DNA of 64,000 bases from Brienomyrus brachyistius (Eukaryota; Chordata; Actinopteri; Osteoglossiformes; Mormyridae), in contig NC_064551.1 of assembly GCF_023856365.1 (NCBI RefSeq), positions 1,444,501 through 1,508,500 on the forward strand. Reading direction: 5' to 3'. Below, one piece after another: positions 51,601-59,800 of this stretch. Made by a program: the position numbers and the translations under genes. The stretch's first letter is position 1, and every line of letters begins with the position of its first letter. The notes beneath the pieces were generated by a model. It did not search any database and was not told the DNA's origin. It saw nothing but the letters and a program-made list of their open reading frames with translations.

Positions 51601-52933
51601 TATCAATGTACAAATGTACCGCTGTGGAGCCAGGCACTGCGAGGGACACCTACAGCACCCGGCGATGCAGCAAACCTTCACAGGCAGTGGTCTTGCAGGG
51701 GTCCTTCAGGTGGGTGCAGTTCTTCCCCTCGTATTCGCTGGGACAGGCGCAGTAGTAGTCTCCATCGAGGGCATGGCAGGGGGCCTTATTCTGACAGGGA
51801 CTGGGCTTGCAGGGGTCTTTGTTGTGCTTCACCTGTGAAGGCAGCAAGATGCAGCCCTGGTATTAAAACAGTCAAGCAGGGCACCGTAAATTCAGACTCA
51901 TGCAAAAAGGGAGTTTGCTCTAAGGAAAGCCTAGGGACACCCTGGACAGGAGGCCAGTCCATCACCGCACTGAGCTTCCCACAAACCTCTACACGTGTCT
52001 GGGCCGGATTTTTTAACGAGTTTCAGCAGCAGATCCAGACCAGCACAGCAGTCCATCGCTAAAAGCCTGAACAACTTCAAATGTGCATCAGACCAAGTGT
52101 TTAACGTCGATTCCCAGCTCACCTCACAGAAGATGCCCGAGTACCCCAGTGGGCACGAGCACATGAAGCTGTCCTGCAGGGGGCGACACTGGCCCCCGTG
52201 CTGACATGGGCTGCTGACGCACGCGCCCTGCTGGACCTCACAGCGCTGGCCCATGAAGCCGGGCGGGCACAGACAGCGGTAGGCACCTGCCTCTTTCTGC
52301 GAAGGCAGAGCCAACACCAGTCACTCAGGGTGTGCTCCCTCGGGTCGAGGTGCATTATGGGTAACCAAAATAGCAGATGAACTATTTCTAGCAAGATTAC
52401 AGCCTACCTATCCTATCCAGGCTAAAAACCTACCTTACATGTAGCTCCGTTCAGACACTGTCCACGACAGGCGTTCATCTCTGTGGGGAGAGGAGAACGG
52501 GAGGTTAAAAATGCACAGCATATGGATTCTGACACTGCTAGTCAAGATGCAAGCCAAGGTTACGGGGCAGATGCCCAGTTAGTGTGGCCACCGCGGGCAA
52601 AACCGGTGGGTTCAGTGGCATGCGGCGGTGGTGGCGACACCGGCGAGGAGGGGGATGGGGTGAGTGGGCAGGGCACGCAAGCCTGTGCTTTCAGCCCAGA
52701 GGACCAGCAGAGTGGGCGGGGCCAGCTGGCAGCCCCGAGCGAGATGGCAGCGCGGGATAATGAGGTCGCGCGGGGTACTGACTGATGTCACAGTTGTGTC
52801 CGGCCCATCCACGCAGGCAGTCGCAATGATAACTGCCAATCAGGTTTTTACACGCGTGGGCGTGACGGCAAGGCCTCCGCAAACACTCATTAGCATCTGT
52901 GAAGTGCGGAAGGCGAGCAAGTCACGAGGGGAC

Positions 52934-53030
<97 letters not shown>

Positions 53031-53781
53031 TGAGAAAAAGTCCCGCCACCAATAACTCAGAAAGGGCCCAAGTCATGTGATCTCCCACCTCCACCGAACC
53101 GCATGATCATGCGTCGTACATGGATGTGCGGCAACAGAGACTCCGGCCTCTCCTGAATTCTCGAATCCATATGCGGAGTTCTCCGCACCCAGGAAGTGCG
53201 TGTGTATAAATCCTAATTAGGGATTCTTCTTTACATAAACATTTCTATTTTTATTTCATCTATAAAAGTGAAGTACATTTTTGAGACAAAACAGGGTCAG
53301 AAATTTGCTGAAGTAATTAGGGATCGAGGGCCTTGCTGTGAGGTTCGATGGGTGAAATCACACTGCCGAGCTGGGATTTGAACCAGTGACCTTTCGACCG
53401 TAGACACAGCATCCTGACCCACCCAGAAGAGAGATCATCCCTCTGAACGGGGGAGGAACAGCGGACGTGCAAATGTCATTGAGTGGACGCGGACTTTGCA
53501 TCAAAGCAGGTTGAGCTGATCACCGAGCTGCAGCTGTAATCGTGTTACGGAGGCGGGCAGGTGACAGATACCCCGGCCAGAGCGGTGGAGGGACGCGACC
53601 CAGAGCAGAGCCCCTGAGAACCAGGGCAAGTCAGTAGGATGTTTGGTCTCCATTAAACTGTAAGGATTCATTCAACAACAACTGCATCATTAAAGAGCTC
53701 AGCAAGAAAAAAAAACACAAGCCAGTATAGCTGGGGAAGCCAAGAGGCTTCATGTTCATGTGCCTCAAGAAACTGTACTTC

Positions 53782-53821
<40 letters not shown>

Positions 53822-56800
53822 GGTGGGTGGTAAAAAACAACTGCCCCCTCCAGCCCTACATAGCCAGCCAGCTGGCTAAATTTAGAGCTGTGGCTTGCAG
53901 TTGTCAGGCCTGAATTATTTAGCACTTAACTGCAGTCACCCGGCTCACATTACAGAGGAGCATCAGAGCCCTGTGGAAAGGAGAGCTGTGGTGAGCAGGC
54001 CCACTGTCCACAAACGCGCCCCCCCACCCCCACCCCCCCCCAAACATCAGGGCAGGGTGCAGGGAGCCAGCCCTCCGCCCTCCACCGCCTTGGCACTCAC
54101 CGATCTGACAGGTGAGCCCCGCCCACTGCGGGGGGCAGAGGCACTCAAAGCCGTTGTCCCGATCGATGCACGTCCCGCCGTTGGAGCAGGGACTGGAGGA
54201 GCACTCGTCCATGTCTGGGGGGGGGAGAAAGGAGGCCATTACCGGTTGGCACACGCATCCACAGCCACTACTGCCAAACTCTTCTGCACCACCTGGCTCA
54301 AGGCCAGGTTCAAGGCCGGATCATAGAACACAACTACCTTACTACATTACTCTACTCTGGGCATGTCGGAGCTCGCGGAGGAGAGAGGACACCCAGAGTA
54401 TGGTGCCATAAGACATGCCAGGGAGGGGGGGGGGCGGGCACACCACGGTGGCCGCAACGCAGCACTCCCCTCCCAGGGGCTCACCTTTGGCACAGGTGAG
54501 CCCAGACCAGCCGGGGGGGCACTGACATTCGAAGCCGGGTCGACACTTCGTGACAAGTGGCCCCATTGGCACAGGGGTTGGACACACAGGCGTGTTCAGC
54601 TGGAAGAGAGAGGGTTAGGGTATGAAGAAGGGGGAGCTGTGGGGGTGTGACGTGGGCATGGCTGTGATGGGCGCGGCAGGTATGAGCTCCTGATTGGGGG
54701 GAGGATCTGCTTCATGGGTAGGAGGGACAGAGAGGTGCAGGGGGGATGTGACATGATGGGCGGCCCTGATTCAAGAGCACGGAACCAATGAGTCCACTCA
54801 CCGATGTGGCAGTTCTTGCCTGAGTAGCCATCAGGACAGGCACATCTGTACTCATCAGGCTCTGTGTTCAGGCACGTCCCGCCATTAACACAGGGCTGGT
54901 GGGTGCCACAGTAGTTCAGATCTGGACACACATATTAATACACTTTAGTACTTATCTCACGCTTGGCATCCACATAGCAGCTACCAGCATCAGGGCCAGG
55001 ATGGGGAGGGGGGGGGAAGTAACCTTTGTCGCACAGAAGTCCTCCCCAGTTCTTCTCACAGCTGCACTGCCAAGGCTTGACACAGGTCCCGTGGACACAA
55101 CCCGGGTGCGGGAGACACTCGTCACAGAATGGGCCCTGCCAGCCGTACTTACACCTGGAAACCACAAGGCGGCGCTCATCAACAAGCCTAGGTAGTCAGG
55201 GCAACTTCAGGAAGGACAGAACCGACAGGAACATTACAGGGTGAACATTACAGCAAGAGGGCCGTTACCAGGGAAGGGCTGGCCAATCAGCACGCTTGCA
55301 TCACCACTCTGCTATCTGAGCAGGGGGCAAGCAGGCTCATAGTGTGGCAACTGACAGCTAGCCAGTGAAGGGTTATCCAATGGGCTCGCTGGTATCGCCA
55401 CTGCTATTCCAAGGAGAGGTGCGTGCAAGGAAATCTGTGCAGTCACACCCATGGCCCAGAAACACATCACCAGTCCAACCAATCAAGAAAGTCCTTCCTG
55501 TTACTGACAGCAGTTTCGAGCCCACGGACTCACGCGAGAGGCCTCACAATCCTCACGGGTGGATTCAGCATATTAATGCAGCATATGCATTTTGGGCAGG
55601 AAGTTAAACTGAGCCTGATCATCGCCATGGGGACCGCTGCTTTCAAACCTCATATCTCAAACATGGGTCACCTCAAGATACGGAGTTGGTCATTTTTATC
55701 AGAGCACTGCTCCAGAACGGGACCAGAAGTCTGTCCATGTCTGCGAAAGAACCCGATGTTGGGCTTGGATGCAGAAGTGCCGGGATCTCACAAAGGTGAG
55801 ACGGATGAGAGGGGCCTGAACGTAACAGACAGTTATGTGGCAGGTTTGGCACTTTCAGAGAAAGGTCAAGCCTTAGCAAGCATCACATCTGGGGTTGAGG
55901 CAGGCCTCTTCCTCAGGGATTTGCATACAAGTCGGGGATCTATACACACGGCAACACTTACCAGGTATTTGTGAAACTGTGACACAGCCTGATGAAGAAT
56001 CGTCCATCAACAAGACATCATCGCCTAAATACACTAATTGAAAAATGCAGCCAAACAATCACAGCTACAAACCTCGAAGAGAAGAGCCCTTGTTGCGAAT
56101 CACTCAGCACTGCAGTCGCTGTCCTTCTGGACAGCCCACCCCTCACTGCACACCACACCTTCCACCACGCTGCTGCCGGGGTCTCCGAGACCCTCACTGC
56201 CCCAGCAGCCCCCCACCTACTTCACTGCTGAACTACACAACCCCCGAAGTGAGATTTCGGTCCCTCTCTTGGACATGGTAATACAAAGGTTGCTGGTTCA
56301 TAGGACTCTGAGAAATGAAATATATCCCTTAAGCTTATCACATCGTTTCCATTGCTTTTCACAGCTTAGACCGGCTAGGTTACCGCTAAAAGGCAGCACT
56401 TGGCAAATCTGGTCCCTACAGTACAGTTTTTACTGAACAAAGTCCCTTTTCTGCCTCATTTGGGTTCAATGACTTGTTTGCTTAACACATTTAACTATCT
56501 GGAGAGGCATACAACCACACACCTGGGTATATTATCGGAGCAATTCAAGGCAACACTAAATTTGCTGACCATTACCCAATCGGCCTGACGGCATGTCGGC
56601 ACAGCTCCTAAGTGGCGCGTCTTCCCTTCTCTCGGGCTACGCTAACTGCTAATGGTCCTGACCGCATGGCAAGCTCCCAGCTCTTCCCGTTAGCACTGCT
56701 GGCAAAGCCTCTACAGTCATGCCAGTCACCTTACCGTAATGACAGATGTAAAAGGGCACATAGTCACAGCCCTTCCCGTCACTGGGGAAAGTGGCTCACC

Positions 56801-59800
56801 CACACTCCTAAGCTGGGACTCTCAACGCAATAAACACGCCCATGTGATATAGATGACCAAAATGGGCGGAACTTGACCCAGAACAACCACTGACCTAGGA
56901 AAGACAGGGTTCCTCCACAAGGACAGAGACGAACTAAGAGAGAAAATAGGGAGAACATCCACCCTTGGGATCTAACAGCCAGCCATAGCAACTGATTAGC
57001 TGATAAAATACCGCCCAAAGAAAAGGTGTAGTACAGCTGATGTAGGCTGGGCCGCACACTGAGCACACAAACGCAGGACCCCTTACCTGCACTCTCCGGG
57101 GACTTTGCAGGTGCCGTGATTGCAGCCTTGCTTGCAGATGGCTGGGAAAAGTGAGGAAAGAGAAAATAAACTTCTGTTGTCCTTCCTAATACAGTCTTTG
57201 TGACCCTCTAGACGATTATGCCCTCAGTTATGGGTCTACAGGCCATACCTAGTAGCTCCACCCATCCCAAGGCCACACCCCACAACCTCCAGGCCACGCC
57301 CTCTCACCTATCTGGCACTCTGGGCCCATCCAGCCCTCCAGGCAGCCTGGGTTGCCAAACTGGTCGCACACGTAGTGCCCGAAGTAGTCGTCCCTCGGCC
57401 GGCACTGCTTGTTGCACTTGTTTCCATAGTAGTGGAGGTCGCAGCGGACGCGCAAGCGATACTCCAGGGTTGCTGTGGCGCCTGCGTGCCTGATGTACTG
57501 CCACTCGTCTCCGGGGTTCACCATGCCCGTGTGGATGCTCTGCTCAATCAGGAGGTCCCCGTCTGAAACGGAAGGGAAGCGTCAGCTGCTTCCCCCCACG
57601 CTCCTCTCGCCCCCGCAGGCTGCGTCCGCCAAAAGGCAGCCTGAAAACTCGTTACAGTAACGATGCTGGAGGACAGCCGGTCTCAAGGGGGGGCTGCTCA
57701 CCACCAGCCTCTTCACACCTTGTTAGCGCACAGGGTAAAGGGTGTGTAGGAAGCTCCATCTCAAGCATACCCTAGACGACAGCCAGCAGATGAAGATGAC
57801 AGGAGATCCTCGCACACTCCTGCCACCCCCTCCCCCCGCCCCTCGTCTGACCAGCCACAGGTAGAAACAGGGATGCCACGAGCTCCATCTCCCAGCTGCC
57901 CCTGTGGACTGGGGCCCCCTGGCTTGGAAAGCCTGAAAGGGGTCTCCTTTCAGTTCAAAATCGGAGCCAGCACAGGGTCGCGCCGCGGACGAGGGGGTCT
58001 GCGATTTCCTCAGTGCGCGCCCTCCCCAAGCGCCCACAGAAATAGACTGCCGCCACCTGATAAAGAACAATGCGGCCCCCCATCCCCCATGCTGGGTCTA
58101 AACAGGAACCCATCCCGGGTCCTTCCTGACCAGTAAACAGGGCCCGGCAGCCTCCTTCCTGAGTCCCCGCCGGCCGGGGAGGGGGGTTCTGACCAACCGC
58201 TGGTCATGTGACAGGGCAGCGTCGTCGGCAGAATCGGCAAGTGGGCCATTGTGAGCAGCCGCTAATTAGTGGCTTAACGAGGCTGTGAGTCTTTCAGTTT
58301 ATTTTTTTCTTCCCTGAGGTCAGCGATGAGGCTCGTACCCTATGCAAAGCACAGTCAGTGAAACAAATATTTTTCTCCATTATTGAGGAAACACCCCGAC
58401 CCTGCCTGCATCCTATACGCTCAGACACTCATTCCCACCTTCCTCTGCGCAAACAGGATCCGCGTCTTGTCTCTGTGGTGCAGTGACGCTGTGAGTCATT
58501 TACAGCGGCGATAATGGCTGATATTAGGCTTTCCTCATGTGAGGTAGTGAGGTGGCCCTCTAGCTAAGCTAGGCTCAAAGAGGCAGGAGAATGGCCCAGT
58601 GACATTCATTTCCAGACAGGGAGTCCTACAAACAGGAAGCGAAGTTGGTAAAGCCCATCTAAGAGTAGTGGGTGGGGAGCTGAACAGCCCCATCGGCTGA
58701 CGCGTTACAATCCGACACGCTAGCGTCTTATACTCACGCCGGGGCCGTAGGAACTTGCTGCCGTTTACGCTCGAAGCGTGATCCCACAAGTGGGTCACTG
58801 GATTTGGTGACGAACACCATCTGCACCCATACAGATGGTGTGGAAACTCTCTTACTACATGCAAGCGTCATTCAAACGCTGCTCCTGGGCTCACAATTAT
58901 AAATGCAATCAGGAGATGCTACAATTTTCCTTGTTTTTGTAGTATTCTGTCTTAATGTTGTAATACGGCGTTTCTCAAACTTATTTGTCCCGGGGACCAG
59001 TCCTGTCAGGCTTTGGGGCTGCAGGACCCTGCATGAATGACTACTCCCAGCTACCCCCCCCCCCCCCCCCACGGATGCATATCCGCATAGGTAGATAGAT
59101 ATTATTACTATAGATAGACAGTACTACTATTATTATCATTAGTATTATTACTATTATTATTAAGTATTATTATAACTGACCTGATCTGACTGAATTTTGA
59201 TTGGTGCAGAAGCAAGGCTTCACGGACCAGCAGGAACCCTCTCAGGGACCGGTACCAGTCCGCGGCCCATAGTTAGAGAAACGCTGTTGTAATGTATCAC
59301 AACACACCCATTGTGAAAGGCGCTATATATATATATTAAAATTATAAATATATATAAGTTAAATTGAAACTGACAGGGGCTCTGAGTAACGTACAGCACT
59401 TCGATGGTATCAGACGACCACTGAGAGATTTGTGCAAGTGATTCTGCAGGGAACTGGTACCAAGGCATCTGCGACCAGTATTGACCTGCAACAAAGGGCG
59501 AGTTAAACCTCCGGTGGCCGGTTATCCGCTCAGTGACTTGACCAGACTCCGCCATGATAACATCCCCAGGACCTTCTGCCTTGGAGGATATTCCAGGCCC
59601 AAGTTCTCAAACAAACACCTTCCGATTCCTCAGGTGTCCCGCTGTCATGGCAAAACAAAAGCCTAAATCGAGCAGCCCCGAAAAGCCCACGGTCGGGGGG
59701 CCCAGCGGAAAACAGGATGCGGTGACCTCGCGCTGGCTCCATGCTTTAAGCCGCCATGCACTTTGGGGCCAAAGCGAGGTTCGGGACGAGCTCCTGATGA

